Positions 1 through 9,475 of a stretch of DNA of 64,000 nucleotides are shown in pieces. The notes below the pieces were generated by a model, which saw only the letters and a list, made by a program, of their open reading frames with translations, did not search any database and was not told the origin of the DNA. Positions within the stretch are counted from its first letter, which is position 1; every line of letters starts with the position of its first letter. Source of the DNA: Methylovirgula sp. 4M-Z18 (GTDB lineage Bacteria > Pseudomonadota > Alphaproteobacteria > Rhizobiales > Beijerinckiaceae); assembly GCF_037890675.1 (NCBI RefSeq), contig NZ_CP149574.1:868001-932000 (forward strand), written 5' to 3'. The position numbers were made by a program, and so were the translations under genes.

Positions 1-964
1 CCTTGCCCTTCTGGTGCTCGCGGTAATGGCGCGTCACGGTGCCGTGCGCGGCTTCCGCTTCCACCGTCTTGCCGTCCGGCGTCATCAGCACCGACGTCAT
101 CAGGCCGAGCGAACCGAAGCCTTGCGCCACCGTATCCGATTGCACGTCGCCATCGTAATTCTTACAGGCCCAGACATAGCCGCCCGACCATTTCAGCGCC
201 GAGGCGACCATGTCGTCGATCAGGCGATGTTCGTAGGTGATGCCGGCGGCCTGGAACTGGCTCTTGAATTCGGCGTCATAGACCTCCTGGAACAGGTCCT
301 TGAAGCGCCCGTCATAGGCCTTCAAAATCGTGTTCTTGGTCGAGAGATAGACCGGCCATTTGCGCAGCAGGCCGTAGTTGAGCGACGCGCGGGCGAAATC
401 GCGGATCGAGTCGTCGAGATTGTACATGGTCATGGCGACGCCGGAGCCGGGGAATTTGAACACTTCCTTTTCGATCACGGTGCCGTCTTCGCCCTCGAAC
501 TTCACGGTCAGGCGGCCCTTGCCCGGCACTTTGAAATCGGTCGCGCGGTATTGGTCGCCGAAGGCGTGACGGCCGACGACGATCGGCTGGGTCCAGCCCG
601 GCACCAGGCGCGGCACGTTCTTGCAGATGATCGGCTCGCGGAAGATCGTGCCGCCTAAGATGTTGCGGATCGTGCCGTTCGGCGATTTCCACATTTCCTT
701 GAGGTTGAACTCCTTCACGCGGGCTTCGTCCGGCGTGATCGTCGCGCATTTCACGGCGACACCGTATTTCTTGGTCGCTTCCGCCGAGTCGATCGTCACC
801 TGGTCATTGGTGGCGTCGCGGTTTTCCACCGAAAGGTCGTAATATTTCAGGTCGATGTCGAGATAGGGATGGATCAGCTTGTCTTTGATGAAATGCCAGA
901 TGATCCGGGTCATTTCATCGCCGTCCATTTCGACGACCGGATTGGCGACCTTGATTTTTTGCAT
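1..964 (-). CDS. icd: NADP-dependent isocitrate dehydrogenase, 3' end outside window
   Basis: This is the TCA-cycle enzyme that decarboxylates isocitrate to 2-oxoglutarate with NADP+ in the cytoplasm. Translating the minus strand from the ATG at 964-962 gives 321 residues of the homodimeric type, which is normally just over 400 residues, so roughly the last 85 lie beyond the window. Residues 94-101 read SPNGTIRN, the isocitrate-binding loop of this family. ENRDATNDQ occurs at about 47-55, and the visible end contains [10 protein letters not shown], a conserved stretch near the cofactor site. No frame break was seen. The gene stands alone here, and the next gene upstream (pip) is on the same strand. 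Confidence 0.95.
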   Translation of the reverse strand, partial: MQKIKVANPVVEMDGDEMTRIIWHFIKDKLIHPYLDIDLKYYDLSVENRDATNDQVTIDSAEATKKYGVAVKCATITPDEARVKEFNLKEMWKSPNGTIRNILGGTIFREPIICKNVPRLVPGWTQPIVVGRHAFGDQYRATDFKVPGKGRLTVKFEGEDGTVIEKEVFKFPGSGVAMTMYNLDDSIRDFARASLNYGLLRKWPVYLSTKNTILKAYDGRFKDLFQEVYDAEFKSQFQAAGITYEHRLIDDMVASALKWSGGYVWACKNYDGDVQSDTVAQGFGSLGLMTSVLMTPDGKTVEAEAAHGTVTRHYREHQKGK

Positions 965-1096
965 TTTGACCTCTCGGATGAATGACGCGGAGCACGCCGG
1001 AAAAGGCTGGAAGGGGAGCTATAGCACCGGGCGAGGGCGGGGGGGAAGGGGGAGGGATTGGGGCTTATCGTCTCGGTTTTTATGTCACGCGGCGTG

Positions 1097-1129
1097 GCCC
1101 CTTTCGCCTCGCTTGCGGGGAGAAGGGGC
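1097..1129. repeat. Short inverted repeat resembling the CTTCTCCC-type palindromes elsewhere in the window
   Basis: The arms GCCCCTT (1097-1103) and AAGGGGC (1123-1129) flank a segment with GCGGGGAGAAGG, which matches the end of the repeats at 7606 and 52411. It lies between the pip stop and the icd start, both read on the minus strand, so it would be part of the intergenic transcript if the two genes are co-transcribed. Membership in the larger repeat family is a weak inference. Confidence 0.4.
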
Positions 1130-1153
1130 GCCGCTCGTTGTGGGATTGAAAAC

Positions 1154-2113
<960 letters not shown>

Positions 2114-2295
2114 TCAGCTTGCAAAGGTGGGACGGGCGCGGCCACGATACGGAAAAGTCGAGAGGCCGCAAGCCGCTTCGTCGCCGAATCGCGAACCTCT
2201 CGAAATTTTCGATTGTCGGGCGGAGCCGATGATGCGTGTTGTGCAGGGGAAATCCAGCAATTCAATCGCGTCCCAACAAACGTGAAAAATAAGTC

Positions 2296-2326
2296 TTGAC
2301 TTAGAGCGCGCTCTAACTCGTAGCTT
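2296..2326 (+). promoter_or_regulatory. MerR-type promoter with 19-bp spacer and perfect palindromic operator
   Basis: A -35 box TTGACT (2296-2301) and a -10-like TAGCTT (2321-2326) are separated by exactly 19 bases, the overlong spacing that MerR-family regulators correct by twisting DNA. The perfect 16-bp palindrome TTAGAGCGCGCTCTAA (2301-2316) fills the spacer. It stands 30 bases ahead of the MerR gene at 2357, so autoregulation of the MerR/CMD pair is the direct reading. Confidence 0.85.
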
Positions 2327-2356
2327 CTCAAGCGTTGTGATGAAAGACAGGGGCTT

Positions 2357-2785
2357 ATGAAGATCGGTGAACTTGCGAAGCGTTCGGGCTTATCCGCACA
2401 CACGATCCGTTATTACGAACGGATCGGTCTGCTGCCCTATGCCGACAGGGACCGATCGAGCCGCCGCGACTATGATGCTTCGATTCTCGTCTGGATCGAG
2501 TTCATCGGTCGTTTGAAGACGGCGGGGATGCCAATTCGCGAGATGTTGCACTATGCCATGTTGCGCGAACAAGGCGCCGGCTCGGAAGCGGCGCGACGCA
2601 AATTGTTGGAAAGGCACCGTGAGCGCGTTCGTGCGCGCGTCGCCGATCTAAACGCCTGTCTTCTCGTCCTCGACACCAAGATCAACGGCTATGCCGAAAC
2701 GGAAAAGAGGATCAAGGACTATGACGCAGCAATTCCCCAACGGCGGCGAGAGCCGGTTAGAACGCGGTCAGCGCGCGCTCGCTAA
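2357..2785 (+). CDS. MerR family transcriptional regulator
   Basis: This 142-residue protein starts with the canonical MerR winged helix-turn-helix: MKIGELAKRSGLSAHTIRYY at 1-20 and ERIGLLP at 21-27. A dimerisation coiled-coil helix covers about 75-120. I see no conserved cysteines in the effector end, so it resembles the aldehyde- or stress-responsive MerR types (AdhR/NmlR-like) more than the metal sensors. The arginine-rich tail after about residue 122 overlaps the next gene by 65 bases, so the two are translationally linked. The promoter at 2296-2326 is its likely own target. Confidence 0.88.
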   Translation: MKIGELAKRSGLSAHTIRYYERIGLLPYADRDRSSRRDYDASILVWIEFIGRLKTAGMPIREMLHYAMLREQGAGSEAARRKLLERHRERVRARVADLNACLLVLDTKINGYAETEKRIKDYDAAIPQRRREPVRTRSARAR

Positions 2786-3128
2786 AATCGACGGCAGCGC
2801 CGGCCACAATGTGATCGCGGCGCTGGCCGACATAGCGCCCGATTTCGCAACCTATATCTTCGAGTTTCCATTCGGCGACATTTATTCGCGCGAGGGGCTC
2901 GGCCTGCGCGAGCGCGAGATCGCGACGATAGCGGCATTGGCCGCAATGGGAAACGCACAGCCGCAACTCAAGGTGCATATTGATGCGGGTCTGAATGTCG
3001 GGCTTTCGCGCGAAGAAATCGTCGAAATTCTCATGCAAATGGCCGTATATGCCGGTTTCCCAGCCGCGCTCAACGGCCTCTTCGCCGCCAAGGAGGTTTT
3101 CCGCCAGCGCGATGCGCTCGACGCATGA
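2721..3128 (+). CDS. Carboxymuconolactone decarboxylase family protein
   Basis: The 135-residue protein has the all-helical CMD/AhpD-like fold. The conserved core is LREREIATIAALAAMG (about 57-72), then HIDAGLNVGLSREEIVEIL (about 80-98) and the AGFPAALNGL stretch (about 105-114), with the family His at about 80. It has no CxxC pair, so it is the gamma-carboxymuconolactone decarboxylase type rather than an AhpD peroxidase. The ATG at 2721 is preceded by AAGAGG at a good distance. It overlaps the MerR gene, and MerR-CMD pairs are common. The substrate cannot be read from the sequence. Confidence 0.85.
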   Translation: MTQQFPNGGESRLERGQRALAKIDGSAGHNVIAALADIAPDFATYIFEFPFGDIYSREGLGLREREIATIAALAAMGNAQPQLKVHIDAGLNVGLSREEIVEILMQMAVYAGFPAALNGLFAAKEVFRQRDALDA

Positions 3129-3243
3129 GGGCGATCTCGTCGCCGGTTTTCATTCCTCAGCACAAAAATTTAGACATGACGGAACGAAATTCGCCGCGAG
3201 CCCGTAAGGAAACGCGCGCCGTGGCGATGTGCGAGGTCTGAGA

Positions 3244-4056
3244 ATGCATAAGGCTTATACGGTTTTCCAGGGACGCGCCGGCGATCATAACGATTTGGCG
3301 ATACCGGGCGCGCGGGCGATCGGCGCGGCCATGGCGCGGCGCACGGGTATCGCGCCGGCTTTGATCGGCACGCCGGAGCAAGCGCTGAATGTCGGCTGGC
3401 GCGAAGAGTTGGACGCCGCCATGCCAGCGCTGCGCGACATGCAGGCACGATTCAACGATGTCTTCGCGGGCGGCGCGGTTTCGATCGCCGCGACCAGTCG
3501 TTGCGCCGTATCGTTGGCGACCTTGCCCGCGGTCGCCAAACATCATCCTGCGGCCTGTATCGTGTGGTTCGACTCGCACGCGGATCTCAACACGCCCGAC
3601 GTCACGACATCGGGCTATCTTGGCGGCCTTGCCTTGGCCGCTCCTGTTGGGCTTTGGGAGTCCGGCCTCGGCGCGGGATTCGCGTTGGATCAGATCGTTC
3701 TCGTCGGCGAGCGCGATCTTGATCCGTTCGAGCAGGAGTTGATCGCACGCCATCGCATTCCGCATATCAAGCCAAAGAGCGATCTTGTGGCGGAATTGCG
3801 CAACGCCATTGCCGGCCGCCCGGTCTATATGCATCTCGATTGCGACGTCTTGAATCCGGGCATCGTGCCGACCGATTACGCGCACGAGGGCGGCTTGTCC
3901 CTGGAGGATCTGCGCACGTGCTGCGCTGCGATTGCTGCGCATGAGGTGGTTGGGCTCGAAATCGCGGAATTCCAGAACGCCTGGACGCCCGGCGGCGAGC
4001 CGGTGTCGCCCGAACCGCTGCTCGATGCGCTTGCGCCGATTCTGGACAAGAGCTGA
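3244..4056 (+). CDS. Arginase/agmatinase-family protein with degenerate first metal motif
   Basis: The 270-residue protein belongs to the ureohydrolase fold, whose members hydrolyse guanidino groups using two Mn ions. The second and third motifs are clear: WFDSHADLN (108-116) and HLDCDVLNP (197-205). The first motif, normally GGDHS or GGDCS, aligns with TSRCAVS at about 84-90, so the two glycines and the aspartate are missing and a cysteine stands where the ligand His would be. The last aspartate of the DxDxxD box is Asn204. It could be an inactive or altered ureohydrolase. The ATG at 3244 is preferred over an in-frame start at 3229. Confidence 0.75.
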   Translation: MHKAYTVFQGRAGDHNDLAIPGARAIGAAMARRTGIAPALIGTPEQALNVGWREELDAAMPALRDMQARFNDVFAGGAVSIAATSRCAVSLATLPAVAKHHPAACIVWFDSHADLNTPDVTTSGYLGGLALAAPVGLWESGLGAGFALDQIVLVGERDLDPFEQELIARHRIPHIKPKSDLVAELRNAIAGRPVYMHLDCDVLNPGIVPTDYAHEGGLSLEDLRTCCAAIAAHEVVGLEIAEFQNAWTPGGEPVSPEPLLDALAPILDKS

Positions 4057-4135
4057 GCGCCGCGCTGGCGCGATCGCCGGGCCTGCTATAGTTTATGATG
4101 CTCTACACTCGCACCACTTGCTTGAGGAGGCTGCG

Positions 4136-5419
4136 ATGGACGCGCGCGAATATCACAAGCACAGTATTGGCAATCGCGAATTGCACCCCGAAACGCTGAT
4201 GATGGGTTACGGCTATGCACCGGGCCTGTCGGAAGGCTCGCTGAAGCCGCCGATTTTTCTCACCTCGACCTTCGTGTTCGAGAGTGCCCAGCAGGGCAAG
4301 GACTTCTTCGATTTGACATCGGGGCGGCGCGCGTTGCGCGAGGGCGAAAAAGCGGGCCTCGTCTATTCACGCTTCAACCATCCCAATATGGAAATTCTCG
4401 AGGATCGCCTGTCGATCTGGGACGAGGCAGAACATTCGGCGGTGTTCGCGAGCGGCATGGCGGCGATCGCCACGACCTGCTTCGCTTTGCTGCGTCCGGG
4501 CGACACGATTCTGCACAGCCGGCCGCTCTATGGTGGCACCGAGACACTGCTGAAAAACCAGATGGGCGCCTTCGGCATTTCCGCCTTCGGCTTCACCGAT
4601 GGCACCGATGTCGCCCAGATGCGCGCGACCGCGAATAAGGCGCGCGAAAAAGGCCGCGTGGCGATGATCCTGGTCGAGACGCCGGCCAATCCCACCAATG
4701 GCCTCGTCGATCTCGCCGCCTGCGCGGAGATCGCGACTGAGATAGAGGCGGCGCAAGGCTCGCGCCCGCCGGTCGTCGTCGACAACACGTTGCTCGGGCC
4801 GATGTTTCAAAAGCCGCTGCGCTTCGGCGCCGATCTGGCGCTGCTGTCATTGACGAAATATGTCGGCGGCCACAGCGATCTTGTCGGCGGCTCGATCAGT
4901 GGCAAGATGGGCCTGGTGCGGCAGGTGAAATCCTGGCGCTCGTCGCTCGGCACGCAGCTCGATCCGAATTCCTGCTGGATGCTGATGCGCTCGCTCGAAA
5001 CCTTGCAAGTGCGCGCCGACCGCGCCAACGTGAATGCGCGGCAAGTGGCGGAATTCTTGCGCGACCATCCGAAAATCGCGCACGTCCACTATCTGGGATT
5101 CTTGGCGGCGGACGATCCGCGCAAAGCGCTGTTCGACCGGCAATGCGCGGCGCCCGGTTCGACCTTCTCCTTCGACGTGAAGGGCGGCGAGCGCGAGGCT
5201 TTCGCGCTGCTCGACCGGCTGCAGGTGATGAAGCTGGCGGTCAGTTTAGGGGGCACCGAAACGCTGATCTCGCATCCCGCCTCGATGACCCATTCCGGCG
5301 TGGCGCGGGAATTGCGCGAGGAAATCGGCCTCACCGACGCTCTCATCCGCCTTTCGGTCGGCATCGAGAATGTGGAGGATTTGATCTCCGATCTCGCGCA
5401 GGCGCTGGACGGGGTTTAG
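4136..5419 (+). CDS. Cystathionine gamma-synthase/methionine gamma-lyase family PLP enzyme
   Basis: This 427-residue fold-type I PLP enzyme of Cys/Met metabolism has an N-terminal segment with YSRFNHP (77-83), the phosphate-binding region SGMAAI (106-111), and the PLP lysine at 241 in [19 protein letters not shown] (181-188) is the substrate-side signature, and [12 protein letters not shown] near the C terminus is shared by the whole family. Sequence alone does not separate gamma-synthase from gamma-lyase. The ATG at 4136 follows GAGGAGG with seven bases of spacing. An upstream in-frame extension to 3932 runs through the preceding gene and is rejected. Confidence 0.87.
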   Translation: MDAREYHKHSIGNRELHPETLMMGYGYAPGLSEGSLKPPIFLTSTFVFESAQQGKDFFDLTSGRRALREGEKAGLVYSRFNHPNMEILEDRLSIWDEAEHSAVFASGMAAIATTCFALLRPGDTILHSRPLYGGTETLLKNQMGAFGISAFGFTDGTDVAQMRATANKAREKGRVAMILVETPANPTNGLVDLAACAEIATEIEAAQGSRPPVVVDNTLLGPMFQKPLRFGADLALLSLTKYVGGHSDLVGGSISGKMGLVRQVKSWRSSLGTQLDPNSCWMLMRSLETLQVRADRANVNARQVAEFLRDHPKIAHVHYLGFLAADDPRKALFDRQCAAPGSTFSFDVKGGEREAFALLDRLQVMKLAVSLGGTETLISHPASMTHSGVARELREEIGLTDALIRLSVGIENVEDLISDLAQALDGV

Positions 5420-5720
5420 CGGGCACAGCGTGCAATTTTCCGAATGAGTGCTTGAGCGGACCGTTTCGTCGTCAGGACAGCTTTGTAGAATGATGACGCG
5501 CGATCTCCTCCTCCCAGACGGAGAAGGTGGCGCGAAGCGACGGATGAGGGGACACGGAAACATCATTGGCCAGACATATGTGGAGGCTAGGCCGTGTACT
5601 CATAAACCGTCGGCGATGTCCGCTTTGCTTCGATACCGACCGCCTTTGTGCAACCGCAGAAAATGTCGCGACTGCCCAACTCCGGACTCATGCACCGCAG
5701 CAAACGGCACGCCTATTCGA
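5420..5720. other. Gene-free stretch with a palindromic repeat and a degenerate direct-repeat word
   Basis: No supported gene was found between the PLP enzyme and the converging sensor gene. The stretch holds the repeat at 5502-5552 and the 14-bp word GATGTCCGCTTTGC at 5615-5628, which recurs at 6728-6741 on the other side of the sensor gene. The short reading frames here lack start signals and family resemblance. Confidence 0.6.
5502..5552 (-). repeat. Intergenic repeat, family A (CCCTCATCCG...GCCACCTTCTCC)
   Basis: Read on the minus strand it begins CCCCTCATCCGTCGCTTCGC, continues with GCCACCTTCTCC and ends in GGAGGAG. The same order of words occurs at 7606-7720, 41608-41666, 52233-52350 and 52411-52463. 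This copy lies 3' of the PLP enzyme gene and lacks the long internal hairpins of the 7606 and 52233 copies. Confidence 0.8.
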
Positions 5721-6557
5721 TCACCTCGACCGCAGAGCAAGAGCCGCGGCGACATACGCCGCGATCACCTCGATGATTTGTTCAGGTGCATCCGGCCGTT
5801 CACACGCCGCATGCGCAAAATCGACCCCCAGGACACAGTTGCAACCGGCGGCTTTCGAGATCGGCCAGAAGTCAAAGTAGGCGCCCACGTATGGATAGGT
5901 ATCTCCTCGGGTGTTTTCGTGCGACGAAAGGGCGCCTCGCGCGGCTTCACGGTCGGCCTCGGTAATTTGTGCGCTTCCCGCTGTCGCCACGGCGTCGATG
6001 CGGTTCTCGCGCTGCATCAGGATGGCTGCCGGCGCCCGGAAAATCCGATGGAGGGCCGTTGCCGCCGCCTGCAGGATTTGCGATTGCGGACGGCCTTCGA
6101 TAACCGTGTGGGCCAAGGCTTGTAGTGCCTGCGCCCGCTCGGCCGCTTCACGGGCCTCCATCGCCCACCGACGGGATTGCGCCGCCACGAAGGCCGCGAG
6201 AGAGGCGATGACGAAGAGCAGCACCGCCGCCCAAATATCGGACGGGCTAGTTATTGTAAGCGAATAGTATGGTTCGGTGAAAAAGAAATCGAAAGCAATG
6301 ACTCCCACAGCAACCGCCAGCAGTGACGGTCCCCAGCCAAAGAGCGTCGCTGAGATAATGACCGGGAGGACGTAGATCAGGGTGACATTCGGCGCGGAGA
6401 TCAAATGCTGCACCAAGAAGGCCAGTCCGGTCGCGAGCGCGACGAACACGAGCGCCAAACCGTATTGGGCGATCAGGGGAAGCGACGGCGGCGTAGCCGG
6501 TCGCGGATCGCGGATGCGGGCCGGGGCAAAGGGATCTTCTTCGAAGGAGCCTGACAT
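5721..6557 (-). CDS. KdpD-like DUF4118/GAF membrane protein lacking a kinase domain
   Basis: This 278-residue protein begins with a short cytoplasmic segment, then four closely spaced hydrophobic segments (about 27-50, 57-74, 80-92 and 105-126) with the FFFTEPYYSL stretch typical of the DUF4118 domain of KdpD. A coiled linker and a GAF-like domain follow (about 150-278). Full KdpD continues into HisKA and HATPase domains, and this protein ends cleanly before them. It is either a stand-alone sensor/partner or the remains of a kinase. An IS remnant lies just upstream, and a 14-bp direct repeat brackets the gene. Confidence 0.7.
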   Translation of the reverse strand: MSGSFEEDPFAPARIRDPRPATPPSLPLIAQYGLALVFVALATGLAFLVQHLISAPNVTLIYVLPVIISATLFGWGPSLLAVAVGVIAFDFFFTEPYYSLTITSPSDIWAAVLLFVIASLAAFVAAQSRRWAMEAREAAERAQALQALAHTVIEGRPQSQILQAAATALHRIFRAPAAILMQRENRIDAVATAGSAQITEADREAARGALSSHENTRGDTYPYVGAYFDFWPISKAAGCNCVLGVDFAHAACERPDAPEQIIEVIAAYVAAALALRSR

Positions 6558-6779
6558 CGGTTGCTACCTACCATGCACCATGCCGTCATCTTCTCCGATG
6601 AGGCGAACTGGTTTCATTTAATGATTCTACCATCGTTCCAAAAAATCCGGGAATAGGCTGCCCGCTCCCAGGGCTATTCGGTGTCCGCTCTGGGGTCGGC
6701 AGTTTCGGCGGGGACTATCAGTTGGTGGATGTCCGCTTTGCCCGCAAGCGTCGTACCATGAGGATCGGGCTAGGAGCAT

Positions 6780-7605
6780 TGCTTTCGGCCAGACTGCCGT
6801 GATTCAAGCTCCCGAACTGGGAGCTCGAATCATGCGCTACGAACTCGCCGATTATGAATGGACTGCCATCAAGCCTATGCTGCCGAACAAGCCGCGTGGC
6901 ATTCCCCGTGTAAACGACCGTCGGGTCCTCAACGGTATCTTCTGGATCTTGCGATCTGGAGCCCCCCTGGCGTGATCTGCCCGAGGCGTTTGGGCCGTAC
7001 ACTACTTGCTACAACCGCTTTGTTTGCTGGCGCCGAGCCGGCGTCTGGGGCCGCATCATAGACGCACTTGCTTCTACCGATGATGCCGCTGTCCAGATGA
7101 TCGACACCTCAATTGTCCGCATACATCAACATGGAGCCTGCATCACAAGGAACAAGCGCCAATCGATGGGAAGGTCACGAGGCGGCTTGACGAGCAAAAT
7201 TCATGCGGTGGTCGATGGCAATGGTCTGCCGGTGCGGCTCGCGTTGAGCCCCGGTGAGGCCCACGACGTTCGCCTTGCTGGAAAACTGCTGTCTCGTCTG
7301 AAATCCGGGTCGGTGCTGCTTGCCGACCGTGGCTATGACGCCGACTGGATCAGAGAGCTGGCCATGAAGAAGGGAGCCTGGGCCAACATCCCGCCGAGAA
7401 GCAGCCGCAGCGATCCGATCTGCTTCAGCCCGTATCTCTACCGCGCTCGCAACCGGGTCGAGCGGTTCTTCAACAGAATCAAGCAATGCCGTCGGGTTGC
7501 GACGCGCTACGACAGGCTTGCCGCCAACTACCTTGCCTTTGTTCAACTCGCTTCGATCAGGCTATGGCTGCGCCTTAATGAGTCCGCGTCCTGGTCTCGC
7601 AAGGG
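6780..7605 (+). mobile_element. IS5-family (IS427-like) insertion sequence remnant
   Basis: The segment carries a DDE transposase in two frames. Its right boundary runs directly into the family A repeat at 7606, without a stop codon or a recognisable terminal inverted repeat, so the right end appears lost. I could not match a left terminal repeat either. No target-site duplication was found. The element separates the KdpD-like gene from the MFS gene. Confidence 0.75.
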
Positions 7606-7762
7606 TGTCCCCTCATCCGTCACGCATATGAACTTGGGCAAGCCCAAGTTCGTCATTCTTAATGATCAAATCGGGTATACCCGATTTGATTATGCCACCT
7701 TCTCCCTCGGGGAGAAGGGGCGCGCGCTGCATCGTCCCACTCAATCGGATCACTCGCTGTAG
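6832..7762 (+). pseudogene. IS5-family transposase, frameshifted and fused to a repeat
   Basis: The first frame (ATG at 6832) gives MRYELADYEWTAIKPMLP and ends at TGA 6973-6975 after 47 residues. At 6962-6967 lies a run of six C. Removing one C restores GAPWRDLPEAFGPY, the standard transposase continuation, which then stays open. The second frame holds the DDE core: MIDTSIVRIHQHG (from 7097), LADRGYDADW, and YRARNRVERFFNRIKQCRR with the catalytic Glu. The open frame then reads through the family A repeat and stops at 7762, past the normal C terminus near LRLNESAS. Some IS427 members use frameshifting, but a +1 shift would be needed here, so a mutation is more likely. Confidence 0.8.
7606..7720 (+). 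repeat. Family A repeat with two internal hairpin modules
   Basis: It begins CCCCTCATCCGTCACGCATA and ends CCACCTTCTCCC...GGGAGAAGGG. Inside are two hairpins: AACTTGGGCAAGCCCAAGTT (7631-7650) and ATCAAATCGGG (7665-7675) pairing with CCCGATTTGAT (7680-7690). A nearly identical copy lies inverted at 52233-52350. It abuts the end of the IS5 remnant and provides the last 50 or so codons of its open frame. Confidence 0.9.
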
Positions 7763-7819
7763 ACCGATGCTCCACACCTCAGCTATAAGCCGCGGCTCTC
7801 CCCGCACGAAGTGACGCGC

Positions 7820-9049
7820 ATGACCAGCCTGAACGCCGCCCATATCTCCCTTCTGCACCCGCCCAGTTTCACGCGGTTCCTGACCGCGCGTGCCATGTCT
7901 TCGCTCAGCTTCCAAATCACGTCGGTCGTCATCGGCTGGCAGATGTACGCGCTCACCAGCAGCACCGTCGCGCTGGGCCTCGTCGGCCTGGCGCAATTTT
8001 TACCGATGCTGGCCTGCACATTGCCGGCAGGGCATTTTGTCGATCGGCACGACCGGCGAAACGTCGTCCGCATCTGCCAGACGATCGATGCCGCCGTCAT
8101 CGCGCTTCTCGCCATCGGCAGCTTCACCCAGCTGCTGACCCCGGCATGGATCTACGCGGCCTGCGTCGTCATCGGCTCCGTCCGCACGTTCGAATCGCCC
8201 GCCAGCGCGGCGCTGCTGCCGAACATCGTGTCCGCCGAAGCGTTGCCGCGGGCGCTGGCTTTGTCGTCGTCGGCGTTTCAGACCGCTTCGATCATCGGCC
8301 CCGCCTTGGGGGGCTTTCTCTATGTCGCGGGTCCGGGTGTCGCCTATGCCACCGTGGCGGTGCTGTATTTGGGCGCCAGCTTTCTGATTGCTTCGCTCGC
8401 AACATCCTGGACCGCGCCGAAGAAGGAGCCTGCCAGCCTCGCCATCATGCTCCAGGGCTTCTCCTATATCCGTTCCAAGCCGGTGATCCTCGGCGCCATT
8501 TCGCTCGACATGGTGGCAGTGCTGCTGGGCGGCGCGGTGGCGTTGTTGCCGGTCTACGCGCGCGACATCCTGCACGCCAGTTCTATCGGGCTTGGCTTCC
8601 TGCGCGCCGCGCCGGCGGTTGGCGCGCTGTGCATGTCGCTCGCCATCGCGCGCTATTCGCTGCAGCGGCACGTGGGGCCGACGATGTTCGGCGCCGTGAT
8701 TACATTCGGCCTCGCGACAATCGTCTTCGGCCTGTCGGCAAGCCTGCCCTTGTCCTTGGCCGCCTTAGCGGTGATGGGCGCGGCCGATGTCATCAGCGTG
8801 GTCATCCGCTCGTCGCTGGTGCAGCTCGAGACGCCCGACGAGATGCGTGGGCGCGTCTCGTCGGTCAATTGGCTGTTCATCGGCACGTCCAATCAGCTCG
8901 GCGAATTCGAATCCGGCATGACCGCGGCGCTGTTCGGCACCGTGCCGGCGGTGGTGCTCGGCGGCATCGGCACCATTCTTACCGCGCTGATCTGGATGAA
9001 GCTGTTCCCGCCGCTGCGGCAGGTTCGGACACTGAAAACAGCGCAATGA
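7820..9049 (+). CDS. MFS transporter (enterobactin-exporter-like, MFS_3)
   Basis: This is an inner-membrane secondary transporter of about 409 residues with some twelve hydrophobic segments. The loop after segment 2, AGHFVDRHDRRNVV at about 70-83, is the MFS motif A (GxxxDRxxRR). Tracts such as FQTASIIGPALGGFLY (about 155-170) and PDEMRGRVSSVNWLFIG (about 338-354) resemble the EntS/MFS_3 exporter branch. The substrate is not deducible. The ATG at 7820 is preferred over a GTG at 7811. The promoter region upstream was probably remodelled by the IS remnant and repeat. Confidence 0.87.
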   Translation: MTSLNAAHISLLHPPSFTRFLTARAMSSLSFQITSVVIGWQMYALTSSTVALGLVGLAQFLPMLACTLPAGHFVDRHDRRNVVRICQTIDAAVIALLAIGSFTQLLTPAWIYAACVVIGSVRTFESPASAALLPNIVSAEALPRALALSSSAFQTASIIGPALGGFLYVAGPGVAYATVAVLYLGASFLIASLATSWTAPKKEPASLAIMLQGFSYIRSKPVILGAISLDMVAVLLGGAVALLPVYARDILHASSIGLGFLRAAPAVGALCMSLAIARYSLQRHVGPTMFGAVITFGLATIVFGLSASLPLSLAALAVMGAADVISVVIRSSLVQLETPDEMRGRVSSVNWLFIGTSNQLGEFESGMTAALFGTVPAVVLGGIGTILTALIWMKLFPPLRQVRTLKTAQ

Positions 9050-9064
9050 AAAAGCTGCCCAATG

Positions 9065-9088
9065 AAAAAACCGCCCACATGGGGCGGC
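9065..9088 (-). terminator. Rho-independent terminator, minus strand
   Basis: On the minus strand GCCGCCCC, a short loop and GGGCGG are followed by six T (the A run at 9065-9070 on the plus strand). It would end transcripts of the small minus-strand gene at 9236-9475. The hairpin also follows the MFS stop codon by 15 bases, but the T run on that side is poor. Confidence 0.65.
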
Positions 9089-9100
9089 TTGTTGATCCAT

Positions 9101-9224
9101 CATCCTGGGCTTGACCCGAAGCGCCCGACTCGCACTTCCTTGCAGAAGGAAACGGCTTTCGTGCGACGTTTAACACGATGCATTTGCCACGCGGTGTCTT
9201 CGGCCCCGGGCCAAGCCCAGGATG
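9101..9224. repeat. 124-bp element with 18-bp near-perfect terminal inverted repeats
   Basis: CATCCTGGGCTTGACCCG (9101-9118) pairs with CGGGCCAAGCCCAGGATG (9207-9224), differing at one position. The interior shows no reading frame. It is a dispersed, hairpin-forming, MITE-like intergenic repeat between the MFS gene and the small hypothetical gene. Confidence 0.8.
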
Positions 9225-9235
9225 ACGTAATCCTC

Positions 9236-9475
9236 CTATGCTTTGGACGACGGGTCGTCGTGTTCGGAAAAGCCGTCGCCGTGCTTGATCAATTCGTCGG
9301 CAAGGTCGCGCTCGGTCGCATCGCTCCAGCGCGCGTCGAGATACTTCTTCTCTTCTTCGAGAACCTTTTCGTGATGGTGGGTGAACACGTCCACCACTTT
9401 CTCGATCAAGCTCTTGTGTTCGGGCTTGTCGGCGTCCGCCGGCTCGGGACTCTTCTGGTCAGGAGGAACCGACAT
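9236..9475 (-). CDS. Small acidic hypothetical protein
   Basis: This is a 79-residue, highly charged protein beginning MSVPPDQKSPEPADADKPEH, with a predicted helix KSLIEKVVDVFTHHHEKVLE and an acidic C terminus. There is no membrane segment or known domain. The start at 9475 is chosen because GGAG lies six bases ahead; in-frame starts at 9487 and 9508 are possible. A terminator follows at 9065-9088. Function unknown. Confidence 0.6.
   Translation of the reverse strand: MSVPPDQKSPEPADADKPEHKSLIEKVVDVFTHHHEKVLEEEKKYLDARWSDATERDLADELIKHGDGFSEHDDPSSKA

Noticed and set aside
6961-6975. Programmed frameshift in the IS5-family transposase
   Set aside because: A +1 shift would be needed at the six-C run, whereas IS elements normally use -1 shifting, and the element also lacks its end. 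A mutation is the simpler reading, though not proven.
7613-7996. 127-codon minus-strand frame across the repeat and the MFS start
   Set aside because: It crosses a non-coding repeat and the antisense of the MFS gene, with no domain.
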